From contig UQHO01000015.1 of NCBI GenBank assembly GCA_900540995.1, positions 1 to 47,072 on the forward strand: a DNA stretch of 47,072 bases, written 5' to 3'. The position numbers and the translations under genes are program-made. Below are positions 24,986 to 35,202 of this stretch, one piece after another. The stretch's first letter is position 1, and each line of letters starts with the position of its first letter. Under the pieces are notes generated by a model. It did not search any database. It worked only from the letters and a program-made list of their open reading frames with translations, and was not told the origin of the DNA. Origin of the DNA: an uncultured Collinsella sp. (lineage in GTDB: Bacteria; Actinomycetota; Coriobacteriia; Coriobacteriales; Coriobacteriaceae).

Positions 24986-25489
24986 ATGGACAAAACTGCG
25001 TTCTTTACCATGCCGAGCGGCCTGTACGTGGTGAACTCCGCTGCAGACGGGCTGCGCGCCGGCTGCGTCATCAACACGGCGGTGCAGGTGACGTCCATGC
25101 CGCCGCGCATTTCGGTTGCCGTTAACAAGGAAAACGTCACCTCGGGCGTCATCGCATCAGCCAAAGCGTTCGCGCTGACCGTGATCGATCAGACCGCCGA
25201 CATGCTCTACATCGGTAACTTTGGGTTCCGCACCAGCAGCGATTATGACAAGTTTGCCAAATACGAGACCCGCGAGACGGCTCTGGGCATGCCCTATGTG
25301 CCCGAGCACGCGGCGGCCCTGTTTAGCTGCCGTTTGATTGATACCGTGGATGTGGGCACGCATCTACTGTTTATCGGCGAGGTCGAGGATGCCGAGCGCC
25401 TGAGCGACGACACGCCGCTCACCTACGATTACTACCATAAGGTCCTGAAGGGCAAGACGCCTCCGAAGGCGTCCTCGTATCAAGGCTAG
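24986..25489 (+). CDS. Flavin reductase-like FMN-binding protein
   Basis: Split-barrel flavoprotein of 167 residues (MPSGLYVVNSA, NTAVQVTSMPPRISVAVNKEN, with the NKENVTS phosphate-binding context). Proteins of this type fused to rubredoxin (Hrb) or acting beside it pass electrons from NAD(P)H to diiron/flavin oxygen-detoxifying enzymes. Here a separate rubredoxin gene follows 89 bp downstream. ATG at 24986 follows AGGGGAG. Confidence 0.85.
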   Translation: MDKTAFFTMPSGLYVVNSAADGLRAGCVINTAVQVTSMPPRISVAVNKENVTSGVIASAKAFALTVIDQTADMLYIGNFGFRTSSDYDKFAKYETRETALGMPYVPEHAAALFSCRLIDTVDVGTHLLFIGEVEDAERLSDDTPLTYDYYHKVLKGKTPPKASSYQG

Positions 25490-25506
25490 AAATGTTTTAA
25501 AAATAC

Positions 25507-25541
25507 TTGCATTATATTATTGAGAATCTATACTAATAGAT
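25507..25541 (+). promoter_or_regulatory. Rubredoxin promoter with overlapping palindrome
   Basis: TTGCAT (25507-25512) and TATACT (25529-25534) are spaced 16 bp. A perfect inverted repeat ATCTAT-ACTA-ATAGAT (25526-25541) covers the -10, placed as a repressor site would be. The protein is unknown; a redox or metal sensor is a guess. Confidence 0.6.
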
Positions 25542-25578
25542 GAAGTACATCACCAGTCGCGTTCGAGAGGAGAACATC

Positions 25579-25722
25579 ATGGCTGAGGAGAAGAAGACGT
25601 ATAAGTTCGTGTGCATCGTTTGTGGCTACGAGGTTGAGGTCGAAACGCCCGAGCTGCCCGAGGACTACGTGTGCCCGGTGTGCGGCGTCGGTCCCGATCA
25701 GTTTGAGCTCGTCGAGGAGTAG
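25579..25722 (+). CDS. Short rubredoxin
   Basis: 47-residue iron protein with the two CxxCG knuckles, CIVCGY and CPVCGV, and the ending DQFE. The segment between the knuckles is short, as in the C-terminal domain of rubrerythrin, unlike classic 52-residue rubredoxins. ATG at 25579 follows GAGAGGAG. It is likely the electron carrier partner of the preceding flavin reductase. Confidence 0.93.
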   Translation: MAEEKKTYKFVCIVCGYEVEVETPELPEDYVCPVCGVGPDQFELVEE

Positions 25723-25762
25723 CTCGTCGGCACACGGCTTGTAGCAACACATAGCTCTGTCC

Positions 25763-25799
25763 AAGGGCCCCGGTCGAATTCTCGGCCGGGGCCCTTTTG
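25763..25799. terminator. Terminator after rubredoxin
   Basis: Perfect 11-bp stem, 25763-25773 with 25786-25796, then TTTTGATTT. Confidence 0.9.
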
Positions 25800-25830
25800 A
25801 TTTATCTGACGGTTTAAAACGGCCTTACGT

Positions 25831-25845
25831 GTTACAGATTGAGAC
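25831..25845. repeat. Family C half-element
   Basis: GTTACAGATTGAGAC, identical to the right arm of the family C palindromes; no left arm is found within 60 bases. Confidence 0.75.
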
Positions 25846-25874
25846 GTTATATCTGGACAGCCACGCCATCCCAA

Positions 25875-27131
25875 TTACATCCCCGTTAGCAGCACGATGT
25901 CGAGAATCGTCACGATGACGCCGATCCCTACAAGCAGCGCGTTGAGTGGACGCGAGTTGGCGTATTTGCCCATGACGTGGGGTGAACTGGTGAGCCGTAT
26001 GAGCACAAAGACCGTAATCGGCAGTTGAAGCGACAGCAGTGCCTGACTCCAGATGAGACCTTCAAAAGGATTTGGGACGACCAGGCACGCCGTCACTGCG
26101 CCGACGAAACAGGCCGCCACCCCGATCGAGGAATGTCGGTCGTGTATGTCGTATTCCTCGTCGAACATGCCCGCGGTGATGGTGCCCGCCGCCATACCCG
26201 CCGTCACACTACTCGATAGTCCCGCGAACAGCAGCGCTACCGCAAAGATGGTCGAGCTCGCCGGGCCCAGAATGGGGGAGAGCGTGGCCGCTGCGACGGC
26301 GAGGTCGTCTACGACCATGCCGTGCGCAAAGAAGGTCGTTGCGGCCAGGATGACCATGGCCGAGTTGATTGCCCAGCCCACGCCCATCGAAAAGAGCGTG
26401 TCGAAGAGCTCGTAGCGCAGACGCTCTTCGATAACCTGCTCGCCTTGGCCTTCGAAGTGCATGGATTGGATGACCTCGGAGTGCAGAAAAAGGTTGTGTG
26501 GCATAACGACCGCACCCAGGACACTCACGATAATCGCGGCAGAGCCAGTGGGCATACTGGGCGTGATCCAGCTTGCGGCGGCTTGCGGCCAGTCGACCTG
26601 GACTAGTGCAAGCTCGGCCAAAAACGAGAGTCCTACCACGCCTACGAAGGCGATGATCCAGCGTTCGGCATGCTTGTAGGAGTTCGTCATGAGCATCGCC
26701 ATCGATACTGTCGCCACGATGACGCAGCCCGCGCGCACGGGCAGCCCAAAGAGCATTTGAAGGGCAATCGCGCCGCCCAGGACCTCGGCCATGGCGGTGG
26801 CGATGGTCGCGAGATAGGCGCTGGCGAGCACCGTGCGCCCGACGAAGCGGGGGAGGTAACGTGTCGTGGCCTCGGCAAGGCAGGCGCCCGTGGCGATACC
26901 CAGGTGCGCCGCGTTGTGCTGCAGCACGATGAGCATAATCGTGGACAGCGTGACGATCCACAGCAGCGCGTAGCCAAACTGCGAGCCCGCGGCCATATTG
27001 GAGGCCCAGTTGCCCGGGTCGATAAAGCCGACGGTCACGAGCAGCCCGGGGCCGATATGCCGCGCAATGTCTAGGCCTCCGTGACCACCGGTGCGCCGGG
27101 AGCCAAAGTGTTGTTTGAGATGGTTGAGCAT
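25875..27131 (-). CDS. mntH: Nramp-family Mn2+/divalent metal transporter
   Basis: Proton-coupled metal importer of the inner membrane, 418 residues, about eleven segments. TM1 has the metal-binding DPGNWASN and TM6 the AVVMPHN motif, whose Met is the Mn/Fe selectivity residue in the family. ATG at 27131 follows AGGAG; an upstream in-frame start at 27167 lacks one. It lies 75 bp after gpmA on the same strand and probably shares its transcript. Confidence 0.92.
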   Translation of the reverse strand: MLNHLKQHFGSRRTGGHGGLDIARHIGPGLLVTVGFIDPGNWASNMAAGSQFGYALLWIVTLSTIMLIVLQHNAAHLGIATGACLAEATTRYLPRFVGRTVLASAYLATIATAMAEVLGGAIALQMLFGLPVRAGCVIVATVSMAMLMTNSYKHAERWIIAFVGVVGLSFLAELALVQVDWPQAAASWITPSMPTGSAAIIVSVLGAVVMPHNLFLHSEVIQSMHFEGQGEQVIEERLRYELFDTLFSMGVGWAINSAMVILAATTFFAHGMVVDDLAVAAATLSPILGPASSTIFAVALLFAGLSSSVTAGMAAGTITAGMFDEEYDIHDRHSSIGVAACFVGAVTACLVVPNPFEGLIWSQALLSLQLPITVFVLIRLTSSPHVMGKYANSRPLNALLVGIGVIVTILDIVLLTGM

Positions 27132-27206
27132 GGTGCGCTCCTGCGTATGGGCGGCGTGACGTCGCATCTGGGTCGTGCGGCGCCACGCGTCGGATTTGGG
27201 TTGGGG

Positions 27207-27980
27207 CTACTTGTGCGCTTTGTCCTGATTGGCCACGGCGTCGATCTTGGCGGCGATGGTCGCCGGGTCACCGATGTAGCGCTTGTCGAGGACATTGAAA
27301 TCGGTATCGAAGGTGTAGACGAGCGGCACGCCGGTGGGGATGTTGACCTTGAGGATCTCCTCGGGCGTGAGGTGCTCGAGCTTCATGACGAGTGAGCGCA
27401 GGGAGTTGCCGTGTGCGGCGATGAGTACGCGCTTGCCGGCGAGCATCTGGGGGCGAATCTCGTCTTCGAAATAAGGCCAGGCGCGGGCTATCGTGTCCTT
27501 GAGGCACTCGGTATAGGGCAGTTGATCGGGCGCGACGTCACGGTATTGCTCCTGGGTGTGGGGATCGCGCGCGTCGCCCGGCTCGAGCGCCGGCGGGCAG
27601 ACATCGAAGGAACGGCGCCAGATGAGCACCTGCTCGTCGCCGTGCTCCGCCGCGGCATCGGCCTTGTTGAGACCCTGCAACGCACCGTAGTGGCGCTCGT
27701 TGAGCTTCCAGGATTTGATGACGGGCAGCCACTCGCGATCCATTTGGCCGAGCACGATGTTGAGGGTGTGGATCGCGCGCTTGAGGCGCGAAGTGTAGCA
27801 GACGTCAAAGTCGAAACCGGCTTCTTTGAGGGCGCGGCCGCCTGCCGCCGCCTCTTCGCGGCCCGTGTCGGTGAGCTCGACATCGGTCCAGCCGGTGAAC
27901 AGGTTGAGCTTGTTCCACTCGGACTCTCCGTGACGGATAAGGACGAGTTGCATCGTCTGCTGGTCTGCTTGGTGCGCCAT
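27207..27980 (-). CDS. gpmA: 2,3-bisphosphoglycerate-dependent phosphoglycerate mutase
   Basis: Glycolytic enzyme that interconverts 3- and 2-phosphoglycerate. The phosphohistidine His17 is in LIRHGESEWN, followed by NLFTGWTDVELTDTG, KLNERHYGALQG and AAHGNSLR. 257 residues. The ATG at 27980 follows GGAGG; Met10 aligns with the usual start of the family, so nine extra residues are present. Confidence 0.96.
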   Translation of the reverse strand: MAHQADQQTMQLVLIRHGESEWNKLNLFTGWTDVELTDTGREEAAAGGRALKEAGFDFDVCYTSRLKRAIHTLNIVLGQMDREWLPVIKSWKLNERHYGALQGLNKADAAAEHGDEQVLIWRRSFDVCPPALEPGDARDPHTQEQYRDVAPDQLPYTECLKDTIARAWPYFEDEIRPQMLAGKRVLIAAHGNSLRSLVMKLEHLTPEEILKVNIPTGVPLVYTFDTDFNVLDKRYIGDPATIAAKIDAVANQDKAHK

Positions 27981-28032
27981 AGGGGCCTCCTTGATCTGGC
28001 ACGGTGTGCGTGCCGTTTGCTTGACGCCGCAA

Positions 28033-28063
28033 AGGATACCCGTTTTAGGCTTAAAAGTTAACC
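28033..28063 (-). promoter_or_regulatory. gpmA promoter with possible metal-repressor box
   Basis: On the minus strand TTAACT (28061-28056) and TATCCT (28038-28033) are spaced 17 bp. The overlapping bases 28045-28063 (TTAGG...TTAACC) loosely resemble DtxR/IdeR-type sites, which would fit the downstream metal transporter; the match is weak. Confidence 0.4.
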
Positions 28064-28117
28064 AGGTCTAACAAAATTGTTGTATTTGAATGGGATGCTG
28101 AAGGGGGGCTGCCGAAA

Positions 28118-28176
28118 TGTCTCGATCTGTAACTACTAGGGATGGAAATTGGGCCTAGGTGTTACAGATCGAGACA
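28118..28176. repeat. Intergenic palindrome, family C copy 1
   Basis: TGTCTCGATCTGTAAC (28118-28133) and its exact complement (28161-28176), total 59 bases. Confidence 0.92.
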
Positions 28177-28199
28177 AACCAAAACCGTCCCGCAGAAAA

Positions 28200-28254
28200 T
28201 CTCAATCTGTAACATCTAGGCGCCAAAATCGGTTCCTCCTGTTACAGATTGAGA
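28200..28254. repeat. Intergenic palindrome, family C copy 2
   Basis: TCTCAATCTGTAAC (28200-28213) and its exact complement (28241-28254), 24 bases after copy 1, so the two form a tandem pair. Confidence 0.92.
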
Positions 28255-28271
28255 TGTTTGAAGCGGTGAGC

Positions 28272-28484
28272 TTACAAGCCGAACTTGGGCGCCTTGTTGC
28301 CGCCCTTGAGGTCTGCGGTGTCGAGTCGCATCATGCAAAAGTCTGCGTGGCCCTCGTTTCCAGAATAATTCAAAGGGGTTGGATGCATATGTGCCGGCTG
28401 TCCCTGCACTAAAACGTGTGCGTCAGCCTCCAAAGATGTCAAATTTCGACGTGTTTGGAGGCTGATGTACACGTTTGATAGCAA
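28272..28484 (-). pseudogene. Possible gene remnant or small ORF
   Basis: An open frame of 70 codons on the minus strand ends with HADFCMMRLDTADLKGGNKA and then PKFGL-stop, which reads like a true C-terminus. Its upstream part runs through a hairpin (28412-28476) and looks non-coding. No family recognised. It may be the tail of a gene cut off by rearrangement. Confidence 0.3.
28412..28476. repeat. Inverted repeat upstream of gltB
   Basis: 23-base arms, 28412-28434 and 28454-28476, complementary except near two or three positions; the 12 inner bases (TCAGCCTCCAAA) match perfectly. It lies about 130 bp before gltB. Confidence 0.85.
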
Positions 28485-28605
28485 GACGTTGATGGGTTAC
28501 GTGCGTTACGCGATTGTTTCGAAACGGGCGGGAAACACAACGATGCCCCGATGCTCCTACTATGCCTATTCAACTGACTGTCTAAATATCTAGGGGAGGA
28601 TCGCG

Positions 28606-31600
28606 ATGCAGGCAGATTCCGCTCAGCAGCAGGGCCTTTATCGCCCCGAATTCGACCACGATGCATGTGGCATCGGCGCGCTTGCCGATATCAACGGTGA
28701 GCGCCATCACCAGATTCTGGACGATGCGCTGTCCATTCTGGTCAACTTGGAGCACCGCGGCGGCACGGGACTCGAGAAGAACACCGGCGACGGCGCCGGC
28801 ATCCTGTTCCAGGTTCCGCATCACTTTTTTCGAAAAGAGGCCCAAAAGTGCGGCCAGATTCTGCCGGCAGAGGGCGACTATGGCGTGGCCATGCTGTTCT
28901 TCCCGCAGGACGACAAGGGCGTAGAGGATGCCCGCCGCGTGTTTGAGGAGGGCTGTGCCGAGGCCGGCGTGCCGCTGCTCTTTTGGCGCGAGGTGCCGGT
29001 CGACCCGCACGACCTGGGCGAGACGGCTCGCGCCTGCATGCCTACTATCCTGCAGGCCTTCCTGGGACGTCCGGACGACACGCCCGCCGGCGATGCCTTT
29101 GAGCGTCGCCTGTACGTGTGCCGCCGCACCATCGAAAAGAAGGCCGACGCTGAGTTCGCCCTGCGCGACAAGATCTTCTACGTGTGCTCCATGAGCTCGC
29201 GCACCATCGTGTACAAGGGCATGCTGGTCGCCACGCAGATGCGCCGCTTCTTCATCGATCTCAACGACGCCGCCGTCAAAACGGCCGTGGCGCTCGTACA
29301 CTCGCGCTACTCCACCAACACCACGCCCAGTTGGGAGCGTGCGCACCCCAACCGCTTTATCATCCACAACGGCGAGATCAACACCCTCAAGGGCAATGTC
29401 AACTGGATTCGCGCCCGCGAACCCAACCTGTACAGTCCCGTGTTGCAGCACGATCTTGAGCGCGTGATGCCCATCATCAACCGCGAGGGCTCCGACTCCG
29501 CGATTCTGGACAACGTGCTCGAGTTCTTGGTCATGAACGGTCGCCCGCTCACGCGTGCCGCATCCATGCTGCTGCCCGAGCCGTGGGACCACAACGACAA
29601 TCTGAGCGAGGAGCGCCGCGCCTACGACGCCTACCAGTCCATGCTCATGGAGCCGTGGGATGGCCCGGCGGCCATCGCCTTTACCGACGGTCGCACGCTG
29701 GGCGCCGCCCTCGACCGTAACGGCCTGCGTCCCGCCCGCTATTATGTGACGCGCGACGGTCGCTTTATGCTGGCGAGCGAGGTGGGCACCATCGAGGTGA
29801 GCCCCGAGAACATTCTGACGAGCGGTTGCCTGGGACCGGGTCAGATGCTCGAGGTTGATTTTGCCCGCGGCCGCGTGATCTACAATGACGAGCTGCGCGC
29901 CCGTTACGCCAAGGAAAAGCCCTACCGTGATTGGATTGCCGAGGAGACACTGACCGTCGACGCGCTCGATGAGCCCGTTTCGGCAACGTCCGCCGAGGAC
30001 GCCGAGGTGCCCGCCGCCGTGCGTATGGCCAAGCTCGGCTACCACTGGGATGACGTCGACGAGGTCGTGCGTCCCATGGCCCAGCAGGGCAAGGCCCCGC
30101 TCGCCTCGATGGGTATCGATGCGCCGCTGGCCTGCCTGTCCAAGAAGACGCGTTCGTTCTTTGACTACTTCTATCAGCTGTTCGCCCAGGTCACGAACCC
30201 GCCGATCGACGCCCTGCGCGAGCATATGGTCACTTCGACCACGCTCTACCTGGGCAACCACGGCAACCTGCTCGAGGATTCCCGCACGGCCTGTCAGCTG
30301 GTGCGCTTGGAGCGCCCGTTGCTCAACGAGGAAGAGTTCGAACATATCTGTGCCATCGACCGCGTGGGCTTTAAGACCCGCCGGTTCCGTGCCGTGTACC
30401 GCCGCGACGCGGGTGAGGGCGCGCTGCAGGCTGCGCTCAAGCAGCTTGCCGAAGACGTCGAGGCTGCGGTTCGCGATGGCGTGAACATCGTGGTGCTGAG
30501 CGACCGTGCCGCTGCGGGCGAGGTGCCCGTGCCGTCGCTGCTCGCCGTGGGCTGCGTGCACAACCACCTGATCCGTGCCGGCGTGCGCACCTTTGCCGAT
30601 ATCGTGGTGGAGTGCGGCGATGCCGTGTCTCCGCACGACTTTGCGGCACTGGTGGGCTACTCCGCGAGCGGCATCTATCCGTACAACGCACATGCGTGCA
30701 TCCGCGATCTGGCGGCACACGGCGACCTGGACGTGACGGCCGAGCAGGGCATCGCCAACTACAACAAGGCTGCGACCGCCGGCATCGTCTCCATCATGTC
30801 CAAGATGGGCATCTCCACGGTGCAGAGCTACCATTCGGCGCAGATCTTCGAGGCCGTGGGCTTTACGCCGGAGTTCGTCAACGCGTACTTCGCCGGCACG
30901 GTGAGCCGTGTGGGCGGTATGGGTGTCGAGGACGTTGAGCGCGAGCAAAACGAGCGCTACGACGCCGCGCTCGCTATCCTTAAGAGCCCGGCTCCCGATC
31001 AGCTGCCCACGCTGGGTCTGACCAAGTGGCGCCCGCTCGGCGGCGAGGATCACCTGATCGACCCTCAGACCGTCTACCTGCTGCAGACCGCCTGCCGTGA
31101 GGACAGCTACGACACCTTTAAGGAGTACAGCGCTCGTCTGCACCGCACCGGCCGTGCCGTGCGCCTGCGCGACTTGCTCGACTTTAATGCCAGCGGCCGC
31201 ACGCCGGTTTCGCTCGACGAGGTGGAGCCCGCGCTCAACATCGTCCGCCGCTTTAACACCGGCGCCATGTCGTACGGCTCCATCAGCAAAGAGGCGCACG
31301 AGTGCATGGCCATCGCCATGAACCGCCTGCACGGACGCTCCAACTCGGGCGAGGGCGGCGAGGACCCGCGTCGCGAGACCCCGCTGGCTAACGGTGACTC
31401 AAAGAACTCCGCCATCAAGCAGGTAGCAAGCGCGCGCTTTGGCGTGACGAGCCGCTACCTGTGCAGCGCCTTCGAGATTCAGATCAAGATGGCCCAGGGC
31501 GCCAAGCCCGGCGAGGGTGGCCACCTACCCGGCAAGAAGGTCTACCCCTGGATCGCCGAGGTCCGTCAGTCCACGCCCGGCATCGGCCTGATCTCGCCTC

Positions 31601-33300
31601 CGCCGCACCACGACATCTACTCTATCGAGGACCTGGCCGAGCTCATCTTCGACCTTAAGAACGCCAACCCCGGCGCGCGCGTGTCGGTCAAGCTGGTCAG
31701 TGAGGCGGGCGTCGGCACCATCGCCACCGGTGTGGCCAAGGGTGCTGCCGACAAGATCTTGATCAGCGGCCACAACGGCGGCTCGGGTGCCGCTGCGCGC
31801 GACTCTATCTGGCACGCCGGTCTGCCGCTGGAGCTCGGTCTTGCCGAGGCTCAACAGACGCTGCTGCAAAACGGCCTGCGCTCACGCGTGGTGCTCGAGG
31901 CTGACGGCAAGCTCATGGACGGCACCGATGTTGCCGTCGCCTGCCTGCTGGGCGCCGAGGAGTTTGGCTTTGCGACTATGCCGCTCATCTCGATGGGTTG
32001 CCTCATGCAACGCGACTGCCAGCAGGATACCTGCCCGGCCGGCATCGCTACGCAAAACTGCCGCCTGCGTCGCGGCTTCCGCGGCAAGCCCGAGCACGTT
32101 GAGCACTTTATGCTCTTTGTTGCCGAGCAGCTGCGCGAGGTCATGGCGAGCCTGGGCTTCCGCACCGTCGACGAGATGGTCGGCCATCCCGAGTGCTTGC
32201 GCCAGATCGAGGTCCCGGGCAACCGCAAGGCTAACCTGCTGGATCTGTCGCCCGTGCTGGCAAGCGCGACCTGCGAGTTCGGTGCCCACATCCCGGGTGC
32301 CGACGGCCGTCACTTCCTGCCCCAGATGGCTGCGGACAGCGAGCTCGACAAGACGCTCGACTCCACGCTGTTCGTGCCCTATACGGCCGATGCCCGTGCC
32401 CACTTGCGTCCGATTCGCTTCCGCGCTGATATCGCCAACGTCAACCGTTGCGTGGGCACCATCCTGGGTAACGCGGTGACCAAGGCACATCCCGAGGGCC
32501 TGCCCGCCGGCTCCATCACCATCGATTGCGATGGATCGGCCGGTCAGAGCTTTGGCGCCTTCCTGCCGCGCGGCATTACGCTCAACGTGTGCGGCGACGC
32601 CAACGACTACTTTGGCAAGGGCCTTTCAGGCGGCGAGGTGTCGGTGCGCCCCAACCCGCATGCGACCTACAAGTTCGACGAGAACATCATCGTGGGCAAC
32701 GTTGCGTTCTTTGGTGCCACGAGCGGCCGCGGCTTCATTAACGGTCTGGCCGGCCAGCGCTTTGGCGTGCGCAACTCCGGTGCCACCGTGGTGGTCGAGG
32801 GCTGCGGCAACCATGGCTGCGAGTACATGACGGGTGGCCTGGCGCTCATCCTGGGCGAGGTCGGGCAGAACTTCGCTGCCGGCATGACGGGTGGCGTGGC
32901 CTACGTCTTTGACCAGTACGGCACGCTCGATGCCCGCGTGAACCACGAGAGCGTTGAGCTCAAGGCCCCGACTGCCGGCGAGCTGGCGCAGATTCGCGAG
33001 CTCATCCAGGAGCACGTGGACGCGACGCAGAGCCCGCGCGGCATCAAGCTGCTCTACAGCTTTGAGACGATGAGCAAGCACTTTGTGAAGGTCATTCCGA
33101 CCGAGTACGAGCGTGTGCTGGCGATTGTCGCCGCCGCCGAGGCCGTCGGCAAGACGCATGCGCAGGCCGAGGAGCTGGCGTTTGACATTGTGACCGGTCG
33201 CGCGAGTGCCGCGGATGTCGCTCGCTTCGATGTGGCGGGTGGTGTCGCTGGTGCTGTGCCCGCCGCCAGCTCTGTTGCTTCGACCAAGAAGGAGGCGTAA
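28606..33300 (+). CDS. gltB: Glutamate synthase, large subunit
   Basis: Makes glutamate from glutamine and 2-oxoglutarate, in complex with GltD. 1564 residues. A 20-residue propeptide precedes the nucleophilic Cys21 (DHDACGIGAL) of the class-II amidotransferase domain. The central and FMN-binding domains follow, with GHNGGSGAAARDSIWHAG. The 3Fe-4S cysteines are Cys1132, Cys1138 and Cys1143. The C-terminal Gly-rich beta-helix closes the protein. ATG follows GGGGAGG. gltD begins 5 bases after its stop. Confidence 0.98.
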   Translation: MQADSAQQQGLYRPEFDHDACGIGALADINGERHHQILDDALSILVNLEHRGGTGLEKNTGDGAGILFQVPHHFFRKEAQKCGQILPAEGDYGVAMLFFPQDDKGVEDARRVFEEGCAEAGVPLLFWREVPVDPHDLGETARACMPTILQAFLGRPDDTPAGDAFERRLYVCRRTIEKKADAEFALRDKIFYVCSMSSRTIVYKGMLVATQMRRFFIDLNDAAVKTAVALVHSRYSTNTTPSWERAHPNRFIIHNGEINTLKGNVNWIRAREPNLYSPVLQHDLERVMPIINREGSDSAILDNVLEFLVMNGRPLTRAASMLLPEPWDHNDNLSEERRAYDAYQSMLMEPWDGPAAIAFTDGRTLGAALDRNGLRPARYYVTRDGRFMLASEVGTIEVSPENILTSGCLGPGQMLEVDFARGRVIYNDELRARYAKEKPYRDWIAEETLTVDALDEPVSATSAEDAEVPAAVRMAKLGYHWDDVDEVVRPMAQQGKAPLASMGIDAPLACLSKKTRSFFDYFYQLFAQVTNPPIDALREHMVTSTTLYLGNHGNLLEDSRTACQLVRLERPLLNEEEFEHICAIDRVGFKTRRFRAVYRRDAGEGALQAALKQLAEDVEAAVRDGVNIVVLSDRAAAGEVPVPSLLAVGCVHNHLIRAGVRTFADIVVECGDAVSPHDFAALVGYSASGIYPYNAHACIRDLAAHGDLDVTAEQGIANYNKAATAGIVSIMSKMGISTVQSYHSAQIFEAVGFTPEFVNAYFAGTVSRVGGMGVEDVEREQNERYDAALAILKSPAPDQLPTLGLTKWRPLGGEDHLIDPQTVYLLQTACREDSYDTFKEYSARLHRTGRAVRLRDLLDFNASGRTPVSLDEVEPALNIVRRFNTGAMSYGSISKEAHECMAIAMNRLHGRSNSGEGGEDPRRETPLANGDSKNSAIKQVASARFGVTSRYLCSAFEIQIKMAQGAKPGEGGHLPGKKVYPWIAEVRQSTPGIGLISPPPHHDIYSIEDLAELIFDLKNANPGARVSVKLVSEAGVGTIATGVAKGAADKILISGHNGGSGAAARDSIWHAGLPLELGLAEAQQTLLQNGLRSRVVLEADGKLMDGTDVAVACLLGAEEFGFATMPLISMGCLMQRDCQQDTCPAGIATQNCRLRRGFRGKPEHVEHFMLFVAEQLREVMASLGFRTVDEMVGHPECLRQIEVPGNRKANLLDLSPVLASATCEFGAHIPGADGRHFLPQMAADSELDKTLDSTLFVPYTADARAHLRPIRFRADIANVNRCVGTILGNAVTKAHPEGLPAGSITIDCDGSAGQSFGAFLPRGITLNVCGDANDYFGKGLSGGEVSVRPNPHATYKFDENIIVGNVAFFGATSGRGFINGLAGQRFGVRNSGATVVVEGCGNHGCEYMTGGLALILGEVGQNFAAGMTGGVAYVFDQYGTLDARVNHESVELKAPTAGELAQIRELIQEHVDATQSPRGIKLLYSFETMSKHFVKVIPTEYERVLAIVAAAEAVGKTHAQAEELAFDIVTGRASAADVARFDVAGGVAGAVPAASSVASTKKEA

Positions 33301-33305
33301 GTGCC

Positions 33306-34787
<1,482 letters not shown>

Positions 34788-34818
34788 GGCGGCTGTCCAC
34801 AGCTGAATCGTCAAGGGC

Positions 34819-34900
34819 TGTCCCCAACGGCCGGCCCAAAAGGAACGTCCCCAAGTGCCGGCAGCTGGGGGCGTTCCTTATGTGCCGGCATTCGGGGACA
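34819..34900. repeat. 82-base intergenic palindrome
   Basis: The outer arms TGTCCCC and GGGGACA, then GCCGGC blocks, then a near-perfect 40-base palindrome at 34840-34879 share one centre (about 34859). It begins 31 bp after gltD and would form a long hairpin without a T-run. Confidence 0.88.
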
Positions 34901-34933
34901 CTCCTTGCGGGTTTGCGGGCGACTTTGTCATTT

Positions 34934-34963
34934 GTCGACGTACAAGTATTCATTCGTCGACGT
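34934..34963 (+). promoter_or_regulatory. Paired GTCGACGT sites
   Basis: GTCGACGT occurs at 34934-34941 and again at 34956-34963, 22 bases apart (two helical turns). This could be a double operator for the gene at 35203. The rest of the gap up to 35203 shows nothing further that I can name. Confidence 0.3.
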
Positions 34964-35202
34964 TTGCGACTGTGGTGCTCTGCTGTTTCTGTGGTGGCAG
35001 CGGGCATCTGGCTCAAAATGGCGGGTCAGCTGTCTATATCTACCTGCCGTTTCTTTGCGGTGCGCATTTTCGGTCAAGCATCCCGTCAAGTGTTTGGTCG
35101 GCAGTTGGTTTGCAGCCGGAGGCCTATTTTGTCCGTGCTGACAGTGGCTGCCCACCCTCCTCGTAAGCTCAAATTGAGGTTCATCAGTTTGAGGAGGATG
35201 CC

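Noticed and set aside
28118..28254. Regularly spaced repeats that might be a CRISPR array
   Set aside because: The repeats are inverted pairs forming hairpins, only two units are adjacent, and no cas gene is in the window.
28582..31332. A 916-codon open frame on the minus strand opposite gltB
   Set aside because: High-GC coding on the plus strand creates long antisense frames. GltB domains are complete, and the antisense product is a His/Val/Ala-rich low-information sequence.
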